Virus record (IMG/VR): IMGVR_UViG_3300010400_000030
Coordinates: 1-43,653 of that record
DNA length: 43,653 nt
Reading direction: 5' to 3' (one strand)
Source of the DNA: a virus
In this document: positions 1 to 7,371 of the stretch, piece by piece
Numbering within the stretch: the stretch's first letter is position 1
Layout of the letters: every line of letters starts with the position of its first letter
The notes under the pieces: model-generated
Told to the model about the DNA's origin: nothing
Seen by the model: only the letters and a program-made list of their open reading frames with translations
The model's database searches: none
Made by a program: the position numbers and the translations under genes

Positions 1-542
1 GATCGAGCTGGCGGATGAGTGATGCCGCGTTTTTCCAGACGTGCGCCAAGGGCCTGGATCGCGGCGATGATGGTTTCCGCCGCGCCGACGGCGATCCGTT
101 CCAGATCCGTGATCGAGGGGGGGGGTGAAAGGGGACTAGCATTCGAATCCTCCCGCAGTCCCACGAGGGACGGAGGATTGTGCGCGATCCGGGAGGGAAT
201 TAGCAAGGTATTTCTAGTCGCGTCGGCGGGATCGGCCCGTTCGATCGCGATGAGCAACGCCGACACGGACGGGAAGCGCATCCCCACGGCCCACGCCTGG
301 AATTGCTGGAGGCTCGGGTTCCCGCCGTCGCGCTCGATCCGTTGTAAATAGTTGGAGAAATCGCGGAGTTGGTTGGCGGTGGCGTGTGCCCCGAGGGCGC
401 GCTCCGCGATCTCTCGGAGGGAGAACCCGGTCGAGAGGCGTACCGCTTTCAGGCGGGCGCCGATGTCCTCCGCAAGCGGCTCCACGGGCACAGCATACAG
501 GGAATTATCGCTGTAACTTATTGTGCTATCACCTGTTAGCAT
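1..542 (-). CDS. XRE-family helix-turn-helix repressor (3' end beyond window)
   Basis: I translated this frame by hand: it is open from an ATG at 542-540 to base 1, about 180 codons, so the gene runs off the left edge. Residues about 27-90 look like a lambda-repressor-type HTH (IGARLKAVRLSTGFSLREIA, then a YLQRIE segment). The rest is a Pro/Ser-rich linker and an Ala-rich helical tail. A strong ribosome site (AGGGGG) lies a few bases before the ATG. It is divergent from the Cro-like gene at 618, so it is probably the lysogenic repressor acting on the shared operators. If the window is circular, the frame continues one codon past the junction and stops at TGA, giving about 181 residues. The HTH call is firm; the repressor role is inferred from context. 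Confidence 0.8.
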   Translation of the reverse strand, partial: MLTGDSTISYSDNSLYAVPVEPLAEDIGARLKAVRLSTGFSLREIAERALGAHATANQLRDFSNYLQRIERDGGNPSLQQFQAWAVGMRFPSVSALLIAIERADPADATRNTLLIPSRIAHNPPSLVGLREDSNASPLSPPPSITDLERIAVGAAETIIAAIQALGARLEKRGITHPPAR

Positions 543-599
543 GGGTACCCCCTGGCACAGAATTATCGTGCTGAAAATAGCTTGACACGCTAGCACGAT
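520..599. promoter_or_regulatory. Repressor/Cro operator region with repeated half-sites
   Basis: ATCGTGCT (565-572) and its perfect inverse AGCACGAT (592-599) flank the -35 box of the rightward promoter. A third near-copy, ATTGTGCT, sits at 520-527 inside the start of the repressor gene. GAATTATCG occurs twice (502-510 and 560-568). This arrangement is typical of a lambdoid-type divergent operator bound by repressor and Cro. On the minus strand, GATAAT (567-562) is a good -10 for the repressor but has only a weak -35, as in activated maintenance promoters. Binding itself is inferred. Confidence 0.6.
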
Positions 600-610
600 C
601 GTCCTATAGT
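582..610 (+). promoter_or_regulatory. Early rightward promoter, leaderless
   Basis: A consensus -35 TTGACA (582-587), a 17-bp spacer and -10 TATAGT (605-610). The ATG of the Cro-like gene follows after only 7 bases, so transcription would start at or next to the start codon and the mRNA would be leaderless. No Shine-Dalgarno sequence precedes that ATG. This is the strongest promoter-like sequence in the window and would drive the whole early operon. Confidence 0.8.
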
Positions 611-617
611 CCTCCGC

Positions 618-833
618 ATGGCTGCCACTCTGAACATTCCGCTCAAACTCGCCATATTCGAGTCGCGCAAAAAACAGAAGCGCATCGCAAAGCTCGCGAA
701 GATTTCCGAGACGGAGTTGAGTCATATCGTTCGGGGGCGTCGGCCGGGATCGCCAGCGCAACGCGAACGGATCGCCGCGGTGCTAGGGAAGTCCGTGGCG
801 GAGTTATTCCCCTCATCCGCGCTCGCCGCCTAA
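618..833 (+). CDS. Cro-like helix-turn-helix protein
   Basis: A 71-residue protein made up almost entirely of one XRE-type HTH: a first helix (KLAIFESRKKQKRIAKLA), a recognition segment around SETELSHIVRGRR, and a final helix ending AVLGKSVAELF. Size, divergence from the repressor at 1-542 and position as first gene of the rightward operon fit a Cro-type antirepressor. The ATG follows the -10 box by 7 bases with no ribosome site, so translation is probably leaderless. The HTH fold is clear; the Cro role is from context. Confidence 0.75.
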   Translation: MAATLNIPLKLAIFESRKKQKRIAKLAKISETELSHIVRGRRPGSPAQRERIAAVLGKSVAELFPSSALAA

Positions 834-886
834 GTGTGCGGCGCATGTTACACGGAAAAGTAATTTCTTGCACAGAAGGGTCTGAC

Positions 887-1114
887 ATGGACGCTCCGCG
901 TTGCTACACGAAAGAGCAAGTCCGCGCGCTCCTCCAGGACATGCCGCGCTCGACGTTCAACACGCTGAAACGTCAGGGGCGGCTCCCGTTCCTCGAAGAA
1001 TTGAAACCGCGGCTCGGGCGCCGGGTGCTCTACCGGGCGGATCTCGTCGATCGGTATCTGTCGGGGCAGTGGGGCCAGTCGCGATCGTTCAGCTCGCACA
1101 AACGAAGTGCGTGA
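887..1114 (+). CDS. Small winged-helix/excisionase-like DNA-binding protein
   Basis: A 75-residue protein. The start at 887 is chosen because AGAAGGG lies 6 bases upstream. Residues about 10-50 (EQVRALLQDMPRSTFNTLKR, then LGRRVLYRADLVDRYL) resemble the short winged helix of excisionase/AlpA-type proteins, where a helix ending in a basic turn is followed by a beta wing and a closing helix. Its place just after cro fits an excisionase or early regulator. Its stop overlaps the next start (TGATG). Confidence 0.5.
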   Translation: MDAPRCYTKEQVRALLQDMPRSTFNTLKRQGRLPFLEELKPRLGRRVLYRADLVDRYLSGQWGQSRSFSSHKRSA

Positions 1115-1281
1115 TGTGGATCTACCTGCTGGCCGGGGGGGCCGTGCTGCTCTTCCTGCTGTGGATCGCGCTCTGCGTCAAGGCGCTGATCACGGAAGTC
1201 AGCAAAGCCGACGAGGACGAACGGACGTTGAAGAGCCTCGGGACCGTCGAGGCGCATCGGCAAGCCCGGAAAGACAGCTAA
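1114..1281 (+). CDS. Single-pass small membrane protein
   Basis: A 55-residue protein whose ATG overlaps the preceding TGA. Residues 3-26 form one long hydrophobic helix (YLLAGGAVLLFLLWIALCV), followed by a charged cytoplasmic-type tail rich in Lys, Glu and Arg. No family is recognised. The early position could suit superinfection exclusion or host takeover at the membrane, but nothing in the sequence shows this. Confidence 0.55.
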   Translation: MWIYLLAGGAVLLFLLWIALCVKALITEVSKADEDERTLKSLGTVEAHRQARKDS

Positions 1282-1290
1282 CAACGAAAA

Positions 1291-1317
1291 CGGCCCCGGT
1301 GGATGAGTCCGGGGCCG
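1291..1317 (-). terminator. GC-rich hairpin, terminator-like on the minus strand
   Basis: A perfect 9-bp stem CGGCCCCGG/CCGGGGCCG with a 9-base loop. On the plus strand it is preceded by AAAA and not followed by T, so as a rho-independent terminator it would work only for minus-strand (antisense) transcription, where TTTTCGTTGTT follows the stem. It lies in the gap between the small membrane gene and the gene at 1361. Confidence 0.4.
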
Positions 1318-1360
1318 ACAGCGCAGTGGGAAACAACACACGAACCGAACGAGGTCACGA

Positions 1361-1720
1361 ATGAGTTTACACGAATTTCCCCGAGAACGGCAACCCGAGC
1401 CGACAACCGCCGAACTGGTCGAACAGGTCCGCGCCCGACAAGCCGCCCGCGAGCAGATCGCCGCGAGGGTCCGCGAGCAGTTCACGCCCGATCGGCATGG
1501 CCGGGACACCTTGGCCTACAAGTGCGGGACGTTCGCGATGCAGTTGGTCCAGCTCGTGGACGCCTTCGATCGGTATGCCACGCACAAAGACTACTGCTCC
1601 GCGGCGACGTGTCGCTGCGGGTTGGATGAGACGCGCGCCGAAGCGAAGCGACAGCAAGTGATCGCCGCGGCGGAAGTCGGGTTGTCGAAGGTGTATCCCG
1701 CAGACCGGAGGACACCGTAA
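1361..1720 (+). CDS. Hypothetical early protein
   Basis: A 119-residue soluble protein with a GAGGT ribosome site about 10 bases upstream. The N-terminal half is strongly helical and Arg/Glu-rich (AELVEQVRARQAAREQIAARV). The centre holds a small Cys cluster (DYCSAATCRCG) that could bind metal. I recognise no family. Confidence 0.6.
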   Translation: MSLHEFPRERQPEPTTAELVEQVRARQAAREQIAARVREQFTPDRHGRDTLAYKCGTFAMQLVQLVDAFDRYATHKDYCSAATCRCGLDETRAEAKRQQVIAAAEVGLSKVYPADRRTP

Positions 1721-1768
1721 TGAGCTTCCGGATGCTGCTCCCAAACCAGCATCTCCTGACACGTCAGG

Positions 1769-1801
1769 GGCTCCGCACGTGTCGGAAGGAAAGCCGGAGC
1801 C
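1769..1801. other. Inverted repeat upstream of the SSB-tailed protein gene
   Basis: GGCTCCG (1769-1775) pairs with CGGAGCC (1795-1801), just before the AGGAGG ribosome site at 1821. A second small palindrome, CCTGA-CACG-TCAGG, lies at 1755-1768. They occupy the 115-base leader between two genes and could fold in the mRNA. No known riboswitch class is recognised. Confidence 0.3.
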
Positions 1802-1835
1802 ACTAACTCTCACTGTTCCCAGGAGGAACACGACG

Positions 1836-2231
1836 ATGAGTAACTACAAGACGGCGTTTGGATCGTTTCTGAAAACCGAAGACCTCCAGCAGAAAGCCTG
1901 CAAGCTCGTGATCGAAAGCGTCGGCACGGAAGAGATCGAGGGCGATCACGGCAAGGAAAAGAAGCTCGTCGCGCGTTTCGCGGGGAAAGACAAAGGGTTG
2001 ATCCTCAACCGGACGAACGCCGATTCCATCGCGGAGATTTCCGGCTCGGAAGATACCGATGATTGGGCCGGGCAGGCGATCGTCCTGTTCCCCGACACGA
2101 CGAAGTTTGGCGGGAAGACGGTGCCGTGCATGCGGATTCGTGCGCCGCACACCAACGGTGCGAAAGCCGCCCCGCCGCCTCCACCGCCGGCGCCGGTCGA
2201 GGAACTGACCGACGACGACATTCCGTTCTAG
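1836..2231 (+). CDS. Phage protein with SSB-type acidic C-terminal tip
   Basis: A 131-residue protein. The start at 1836 follows AGGAGG by 9 bases and is preferred to an upstream ATG at 1779 that has no ribosome site. The body (residues 1-105) is a mixed beta domain (LVIESVGTEEI, KKLVARFAGKDKGLILN, IVLFPDTTKFGGK). A poly-proline linker then leads to the tail ELTDDDIPF. That tail matches the tip by which bacterial single-stranded DNA-binding proteins recruit partners. A role at single-stranded DNA during replication or recombination is inferred; the body is not a canonical SSB. Confidence 0.65.
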   Translation: MSNYKTAFGSFLKTEDLQQKACKLVIESVGTEEIEGDHGKEKKLVARFAGKDKGLILNRTNADSIAEISGSEDTDDWAGQAIVLFPDTTKFGGKTVPCMRIRAPHTNGAKAAPPPPPPAPVEELTDDDIPF

Positions 2232-2239
2232 GGGACCAC

Positions 2240-3061
2240 ATGGCCAACTATCGAACCTCGTTCGAATCTGACCCGGAACGGCCCGTCGCGGCGTTCCGGC
2301 GTCCATCCGCTGAACCCGACGTACTCACCGAGGCCGTGGCGGTTCCCGCGCGCTCGAAAGACGAACTCGCGGCCGAAGCGGGCTCGTGGGCGGCGCGGGC
2401 GCGTGGACTCCGCATCATTGACCGTGAGAGCTGCGTCCACGCGAGTCAGTTGCTCGTGTCGATCAAGCATCTGCGCGTGGGCATTGCGGAGTTTTGGACG
2501 CCGCACGTCGAAGCCGCGATGGAGACGAAGCGCAAGGCCGAAACCGCCCGCAAGGCGCTCGTCGAGGAGCAGGCGCGCATGGAAGCGCCGCTGATCGAGG
2601 CCGAGGGCGTCCTCAAACGGTCGCTGCTGGCGTTCGAGAGTGAACAGGAACGCGTCCGTCTCGAGCAGGAACGTGCGCTCCAGGCGGAAGCCAATCGCGC
2701 GGCGGAAGCCGCCACCCTCGCCGCCGCCGCGGCGTTGGAACTGGAAGCGAACGCCACGGGCGATCCCGCGATGCTGCAAGAAGCCAAGAACATTTTGGCG
2801 CAACCGATGGACACCCCAGTCGTCACCGTTGCGCGGATGGTGCCCAAGGTGCAGGGCGTGACGTTCCGGGACAACTGGAAAGCGCACGACGTGATCGACC
2901 TCAAGGCGCTCGCGGCAGCGGTCGCCGCGGGCACCGCGCCGGTCACGTTCCTGCAACCGAACATGACCGCGATCAACCAGTTCGCCAAGGCGACGAAGGG
3001 CGAACAGGCCGTGTCGGGGATCAAGTTCTACAACGACCGTGGAATTGCGGCGCGAGCCTGA
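2240..3061 (+). CDS. Coiled-coil early protein
   Basis: A 273-residue protein. The ATG at 2240 follows GGGGACC and lies 8 bases after the previous stop. Residues about 90-190 are a long Lys/Glu/Ala coiled coil (ETKRKAETARKALVEEQAR and on). The C-terminal 80 residues form a compact domain (VQGVTFRDNWKAHDVIDLKA ... FLQPNMTAINQFAKATKG). Proteins with this C-terminal pattern are common as hypothetical phage proteins near recombination genes. Function is unknown; the neighbouring SSB-tailed protein hints at DNA metabolism. Confidence 0.7.
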   Translation: MANYRTSFESDPERPVAAFRRPSAEPDVLTEAVAVPARSKDELAAEAGSWAARARGLRIIDRESCVHASQLLVSIKHLRVGIAEFWTPHVEAAMETKRKAETARKALVEEQARMEAPLIEAEGVLKRSLLAFESEQERVRLEQERALQAEANRAAEAATLAAAAALELEANATGDPAMLQEAKNILAQPMDTPVVTVARMVPKVQGVTFRDNWKAHDVIDLKALAAAVAAGTAPVTFLQPNMTAINQFAKATKGEQAVSGIKFYNDRGIAARA

Positions 3062-3062
3062 C

Positions 3063-3290
3063 ATGGCGAGTGATCGCGATACATCGGCCGTGAGTAGTTG
3101 GACAGACGGCGCGTACTTCGCCAGCGATCCGCGTGACGAAGAGGGCAACGGCAAGCCTCGCGGACGGCGGTTCGTCTGCCTCTGCGGAGAGCGCGGCGGC
3201 GAAGCCTGGGCGGTGTTCCATGCCTACCACACCAAGCACACCGTCAAGCCCGCGAGCGAGTACGCGCACACAACGAAAGGCGCGGCCTGA
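3063..3290 (+). CDS. Hypothetical small protein
   Basis: A 75-residue soluble protein whose start lies 2 bases after the previous stop. It has a Ser/Asp-rich N-terminus and a CLCGERGGEAW motif, then a basic, His-rich C-terminus (AYHTKHTVK). I recognise no family. It probably belongs to the translationally coupled early operon. Confidence 0.55.
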   Translation: MASDRDTSAVSSWTDGAYFASDPRDEEGNGKPRGRRFVCLCGERGGEAWAVFHAYHTKHTVKPASEYAHTTKGAA

Positions 3291-3291
3291 G

Positions 3292-3483
3292 ATGGGACGC
3301 CGATTTATTGATGCGCGGTGGGTTCGTCAGTATCTCGACACGACGGATCTGCGCTATCAGCGGGAAGCGGCAGCGAAGGCGGCGCGGCCGACAGCGGAAC
3401 GGTGCCCGATCTGCCAGACACTCCTTGACGCGGCTGGCTGGTGTCCGACGCCGGGACACAACAAACCGGATGGATCGTTCTAA
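3292..3483 (+). CDS. Small zinc-ribbon protein
   Basis: A 63-residue protein, two bases after the previous stop and overlapping the next start (TAATG). CPIC at about 38-41 and CPTPGH at about 51-56 form a plausible four-ligand zinc site (C-x2-C, C, H). The N-terminus is basic and helical. No specific function can be named. Confidence 0.55.
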   Translation: MGRRFIDARWVRQYLDTTDLRYQREAAAKAARPTAERCPICQTLLDAAGWCPTPGHNKPDGSF

Positions 3484-4256
3484 TGCCGGACTACACCCCG
3501 CCCGCGTTCGACGCCCGCACGGCCGGCCCGAAGCCACGGCCGCACATTTTCGACAAGCGCGATACGAAGCTAAAGACCTGCGCGATCTGCGGTACACAAT
3601 GGGCGCGGCGTGGAATAAATACAACGTGTTCCCGAAAGTGTGGGTACGAGTTCCGCAAGCGCAAACTGCGCGACCCGAGAAAGTGCGTCCAGTGTGGAAC
3701 GGAATTTTGGCCTACGCGACAAAAGACTAGCGGATGGGAAAAACACTGTTCGCGCCGCTGCCTCAACGTGATGAGCGCGGCGGCGCGGGTTGTTGTTAAG
3801 TGTCTTCAGTGTGACAAGCGATTGCTTCGTGGTCGGGCCGTGACGAAACGGGTGCGCCATCATTTCTGCAGCCAAGAGTGCATGAAAATCTATCTGCGCG
3901 GCCCGAACAGCCCTCTCTATCGTGGAGAAAGCGATCCGAACCGTGGCGGTCAATGGCGGCGACTCTCTGAGGAGATCCGAAAGCGCGACGGTTACTGCTG
4001 CCAGCGGTGTAATCGCACACAAGCCGAGAACGGCCAGAAGCTCTCAGTCGATCACATTATTCCTTGGCGCGCGTTCACGGATAAGACGGCGGCGAATGCA
4101 CCGTCCAATCTCACTAGTTTGTGCCGTCGTTGCCACAGCATAAAAACGCATCTGTATGAACGCCTATGGCTCAAAGGCGACCGGATCGGTATGGAGCAGT
4201 ACCGTCGCGCCATCCAACTCCCGCCGCTCTTTGCGCACGTGGAGATTCCGGGTTGA
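3483..4256 (+). CDS. HNH endonuclease with multiple zinc fingers
   Basis: A 257-residue protein. Three zinc-knuckle-like Cys pairs come first: CAIC (33-36) with CSRKC, CVQC with CSRRC, and CLQC with CSQEC. A C-terminal HNH domain follows: CCQRC, then LSVDHIIPWRAF (about 185-196), then LCRRCHSIKT. The Asp-His pair and the final His supply the metal-binding ββα site. It resembles free-standing HNH enzymes of phages, used for DNA nicking or homing. It sits inside the early operon with a TAATG overlap, so it is co-translated with its neighbours rather than inserted as an island. Confidence 0.85.
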   Translation: MPDYTPPAFDARTAGPKPRPHIFDKRDTKLKTCAICGTQWARRGINTTCSRKCGYEFRKRKLRDPRKCVQCGTEFWPTRQKTSGWEKHCSRRCLNVMSAAARVVVKCLQCDKRLLRGRAVTKRVRHHFCSQECMKIYLRGPNSPLYRGESDPNRGGQWRRLSEEIRKRDGYCCQRCNRTQAENGQKLSVDHIIPWRAFTDKTAANAPSNLTSLCRRCHSIKTHLYERLWLKGDRIGMEQYRRAIQLPPLFAHVEIPG

Positions 4257-4534
4257 ACACCGCGAAGAAAGGCCGTCACGCCGAGCACCGCGCCCGCGCC
4301 ATTCTCGAAGCGGCCGGGTTCTGTGTGACGCGTGCGGCAGCCAGTAAAGGGCCGGCGGACCTGGTGGCGTGGGATACGACCTCGATCCGGTTCATCAGCG
4401 TGAAGTCTGGCACGAAGTACTTGAGTGCGATCGAGCGGGAAGCGTTGACGGTGATGGTGCGGCCGAGCAATTCGAGCATCGAAGTGTGGCGCTTTCCAGA
4501 TCGGTGTAGAGAACCGCTGATCGAACGGTTGTGA
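4253..4534 (+). CDS. PD-(D/E)XK nuclease, Holliday-junction-resolvase-like
   Basis: A 93-residue protein if started at the TTG (4253) that overlaps the HNH stop (TTGA); an upstream ATG at 4166 is possible but lies deep inside the HNH gene. The pattern matches archaeal Hjc-type resolvases: KKGRHAEHRARAILEAAGF with Glu11, SKGPADLVAW with Asp36, then FISVKSG with Lys51. The acidic residue normally in the E-x-K position is Ser here, so catalysis may use another acid or may be weak. Expected role: cutting branched DNA before packaging. Confidence 0.65.
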   Translation: MNTAKKGRHAEHRARAILEAAGFCVTRAAASKGPADLVAWDTTSIRFISVKSGTKYLSAIEREALTVMVRPSNSSIEVWRFPDRCREPLIERL

Positions 4535-4635
4535 TCTCGATGCAATGCTCAGTGTCCGCGGCGAACCCTTGGGCGACGTGTGGCAACGGATCGAGCCGGG
4601 CATGTTTTGGTGAGTAGCGTAGCGGGGATCGTGCG

Positions 4636-5370
4636 ATGCCATGGGTACGAATTGATGAAAACGCGATGGACCATCCGAAGTTCCTGGCGCTGACGGACGG
4701 GGCGTGGCGGCTCTGGTGTGAGGGGCAAGCCTACTGCCAGAAACATCTAACAGACGGGCAAATCGCGACGGCGGCGCTGAAGGGGTTCCGGTATTACTCG
4801 GCCGCGCGGGTGAAGATGCTCACGTCTGAACTCGTGCCAGGTAAAGGGCCGTGCTGGCATCAAGGCGTCAAAGGGATCGGGGTGCATCACTATCTCGACT
4901 GGAATGATTCGGCGGCCGAAGTGATCAAGGCGCGGGCGGATGCGAAGGATCGACAACGGCGACACCGTAACGGAGACCGTCACGTTGTGACAAACGACAA
5001 ACAAACACCGAACACCTCTAGTGGTGTGTGTGTGTCGGGATCTTCGGGCTCTGAAAAAGAAAAAGGTCCGGTTGAAATTCAACCGAGCGACAACCCTGAT
5101 TTTTCCGAACGCGCCGCACGCTTTCTCGATCGCTACCGGGAGGCGCACGTCAAATACCGGCTCGGCGCCCGCTACGTCGGCAAGCTCCACGTGGATTTTG
5201 CGGAATCACTGCAACTCGTTGCGGTGTATGACGATGAGCGCCTCGACAAACTCGCACAGGTCTGGTTGACGACGAATCACGACTTCGCCGAACACGGCAC
5301 GCGCTCAATACCAAAGTTCCGTTCGATGATTTCGTGGTGTGACGAGAAGCTCCGGGAGCATGGGTTATGA
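4636..5370 (+). CDS. Replication-initiator/replisome-organizer-like protein
   Basis: A 244-residue protein. The N-terminus (WVRIDENAMDHPKFLALTDG ... LWCEGQAYC) has the layout of the winged-helix domain in phage replisome organizers, where a short strand precedes paired helices. A low-complexity Ser/Thr/Lys linker follows (residues about 115-150), then a helical C-terminal domain (ERAARFLDRYREAHV ... IPKFRSMISWCDEKL). It lies between nuclease genes and the methyltransferases, where lambda O-type proteins usually occur. No helicase or loader partner is evident. Its stop overlaps the next ATG. Confidence 0.55.
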   Translation: MPWVRIDENAMDHPKFLALTDGAWRLWCEGQAYCQKHLTDGQIATAALKGFRYYSAARVKMLTSELVPGKGPCWHQGVKGIGVHHYLDWNDSAAEVIKARADAKDRQRRHRNGDRHVVTNDKQTPNTSSGVCVSGSSGSEKEKGPVEIQPSDNPDFSERAARFLDRYREAHVKYRLGARYVGKLHVDFAESLQLVAVYDDERLDKLAQVWLTTNHDFAEHGTRSIPKFRSMISWCDEKLREHGL

Positions 5371-5852
5371 GCGACGACCAGGACGAGACGATCGCGCCGC
5401 TGAACCCGCGCCGAGGCGACGACGCGGCCTCCGCGAAGGCGTCACGGACGGCTCGGAGTGCCTTCAAAAAAAACTCGTCGGCCTTCGTCCGCGCGATGCA
5501 ATCGGCGATGCGCGAGTACCTCGCGATGCGGGGCCAAGGGGTCGAGCGCGACGACGCGATCAGAGGGGTGGAACTGGTCCTGCGGGAGACTTGGCCAGCG
5601 AAGCCGACCAAGTTTCCGCCGTGCGACCTCTGCGGCGATACCGGGTGGTCCGAGCGGGTGTGTCAGGCGTACGCGCGGTGTCAGCGGGCGCTCTGTTCCG
5701 AGCGGGGCGACGGCTGGGAGCATCGGTACGTGATCCCCTGCTCGTGTCCGCGTGGCGATCGATTTCGGCCGCGGCCGAAGGGCGAACCCGAGGCGATTGC
5801 GGCGGCGGGGAAAGTCAAAAAACTGCCGGGGTTCTCGAAAGTCGGGAGGTGA
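5367..5852 (+). CDS. Hypothetical zinc-finger protein
   Basis: A 161-residue protein with an ATGA overlap to the preceding gene. The N-terminal 60 residues are Ala/Arg-rich and helical. The middle has CDLCGDTGW (about 88-96), a DnaJ-like zinc-knuckle sequence, followed by further Cys residues (VCQAYARCQRALC) and CSCP. Such proteins often follow the replication initiator in phage operons. Function unknown. Confidence 0.6.
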   Translation: MSDDQDETIAPLNPRRGDDAASAKASRTARSAFKKNSSAFVRAMQSAMREYLAMRGQGVERDDAIRGVELVLRETWPAKPTKFPPCDLCGDTGWSERVCQAYARCQRALCSERGDGWEHRYVIPCSCPRGDRFRPRPKGEPEAIAAAGKVKKLPGFSKVGR

Positions 5853-5853
5853 C

Positions 5854-6423
5854 ATGTCGGCGATCGAAACTATTTACAGCGGGTATCGGTTCCGCTCGCG
5901 GCTTGAAGCGCGGTGGGCGGTGTTCTTCGATCGGTTGGAATTGCGCTGGATTTACGAGCCCGAAGGATTTGAATGGGATGGCGTCGGGCGGTATCTGCCG
6001 GACTTCTTCCTCCCGAAAACCGTATCTCGGAATGAGCGGTCAGGCATAGGCGCGTACGTCGAAGTCAAGCCGGATGGGTACGTGATCACGCCGTACGATC
6101 ATGCCCGCTACGAGCGATTGGTAATCGAGACGAGGAAGCCGCTGATGCTCGTGCGCGGCCTGCCTGTGGTAGACGGCTGGGCCGACGAAGCACGCGACAT
6201 TGAGGAAGTCAGCGGGTTTGAATACGAGGGGAAAGTCGTAGCGGCGTGGGATAGTCCGATGCTGCTGATTCGCTGCCATGAGTGCCAAGCCACACGATTC
6301 GAGTACTCCGAAGGCAACTACATGGTCTGTCACAAGTGCTCGTCATTGGCAGACGATCGACATCCAGATTTCCTGTACGCGCTCAACGTCGCGAAACAAA
6401 CGAGATTTGAAGAGTACGCGTGA
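5854..6423 (+). CDS. PD-(D/E)XK-fold endonuclease-like protein
   Basis: A 189-residue protein; GGGAGG precedes the ATG. The catalytic pattern is complete: Glu18 in FRSRLEARW, Asp50 in RYLPDFFLP, and Glu70-x-Lys72 in YVEVKP. A C-terminal zinc ribbon (RCHEC, then VCHKC) follows. Phage proteins with this RSRLEARWA...YLPDF...EVK layout are widespread predicted nucleases, with unknown substrate. It sits directly upstream of the two DNA methyltransferases, so a restriction-like partnership is possible but not shown. Confidence 0.65.
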   Translation: MSAIETIYSGYRFRSRLEARWAVFFDRLELRWIYEPEGFEWDGVGRYLPDFFLPKTVSRNERSGIGAYVEVKPDGYVITPYDHARYERLVIETRKPLMLVRGLPVVDGWADEARDIEEVSGFEYEGKVVAAWDSPMLLIRCHECQATRFEYSEGNYMVCHKCSSLADDRHPDFLYALNVAKQTRFEEYA

Positions 6424-6438
6424 TCGTGGCATCCCCCA

Positions 6439-6459
6439 GAGGCCCCCACCGGATGAGCG
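6439..6459. repeat. 21-bp direct repeat, left copy
   Basis: A perfect 21-bp match to 7372-7392. This copy lies in the gap before the N4/N6 methyltransferase and contains an ATG that opens only a six-codon frame. The right copy carries the ribosome site and start codon of the C5 methyltransferase. The pair brackets the first methyltransferase gene. Confidence 0.85.
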
Positions 6460-6477
6460 GCAAAGGACGGTGAGTCG

Positions 6478-7368
6478 GTGAGCTTGATCCGAGCGGACGC
6501 GCGTGCCATCCCATTGGTGGAGGGGTGCGTCCAGTGCGTCGTGACGAGTCCGCCGTACTGGGGGTTACGCGACTATGGGCACGGCGATCAAATCGGCTTA
6601 GAAGCCACGCCAGAGGCTTACGTGGGCACGCTGGTGGCGGTCTTCGCTGAGGTGCGGCGGGTGCTCGCGGCTGACGGAACGGCTTGGCTTAATTTGGGGG
6701 ATTCTTACGCGGGTCACAATCTGCCCGGATGGCGGCCCGGCAATGAAACGAAAAACCACGGCGCGAGCAACAAAAACGGCGTCGGCTATGTCGCGGGGGC
6801 GAAGCCAAAGGATCTCATCGGCATTCCGTGGCGCGTGGCGTTCGCGCTCCAAGCGGACGGCTGGTACCTCCGCTCCGACATCATTTGGTCGAAGCCCAAT
6901 CCGATGCCGGAGAGCGTCACCGATCGGCCGACGAAAGCGCATGAGTACCTGTTCCTGCTGAGCAAGAGCGAGCGGTATCAGTACGACTCGGCGGCAATTA
7001 CAGAGAGAGGCGCCGGACGTGAACTGTTCGGCAATAGCCGAAGCAAGGGCTATTGTGAGCAGCGGCAGGACAACGAGCGACGTGATATGACCATCACAGA
7101 GACGCGCAACAAGCGCAGCGTCTGGACAATCCCCACGATGCCGTACGCAGGCGCGCACTTCGCCACGATGCCGGAAGCCTTGATCCTGCCGTGCATTCTC
7201 GCAGGCAGCAAGCCGGGCGATCTCGTGCTCGATCCGTTCGTGGGCTCGGGTACAGTCGGGGCTGTAGCGGAACGGCTCGGGCGGCGGTGGGTCGGAACGG
7301 ATCTGACCTATCAGCACTTGGCGAAGAAGCGCACACAACAGCGCGGACTGCGTGAGATACCGGTCTAA
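6478..7368 (+). CDS. Site-specific DNA methyltransferase (N4-cytosine/N6-adenine, beta class)
   Basis: A 296-residue protein with a GTG start. Motif IV TSPPYW is at residues 23-28, and motif I, DPFVGSGT, is near the C-terminus (about 250-257) followed by GRRWVGTDL. Catalytic motif before SAM motif is the beta-class order. TSPPYW is seen in N4-cytosine and in some N6-adenine enzymes, so the base is uncertain. There is no paired restriction gene, so it is probably an orphan phage methylase that protects DNA or alters regulation. The gene is bracketed by a 21-bp direct repeat, as if inserted or duplicated. Confidence 0.85.
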   Translation: MSLIRADARAIPLVEGCVQCVVTSPPYWGLRDYGHGDQIGLEATPEAYVGTLVAVFAEVRRVLAADGTAWLNLGDSYAGHNLPGWRPGNETKNHGASNKNGVGYVAGAKPKDLIGIPWRVAFALQADGWYLRSDIIWSKPNPMPESVTDRPTKAHEYLFLLSKSERYQYDSAAITERGAGRELFGNSRSKGYCEQRQDNERRDMTITETRNKRSVWTIPTMPYAGAHFATMPEALILPCILAGSKPGDLVLDPFVGSGTVGAVAERLGRRWVGTDLTYQHLAKKRTQQRGLREIPV

Positions 7369-7371
7369 TGG

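Noticed and set aside
1291-1317. Hairpin as a plus-strand terminator of the early operon
   Set aside because: No T run follows on the plus strand, and the early genes continue without a new strong promoter; it would fit only minus-strand termination.
4545-4635. Short frames (22-28 codons) between the resolvase-like and replication genes
   Set aside because: No ribosome site, no overlap coupling, no motif; too short to support.
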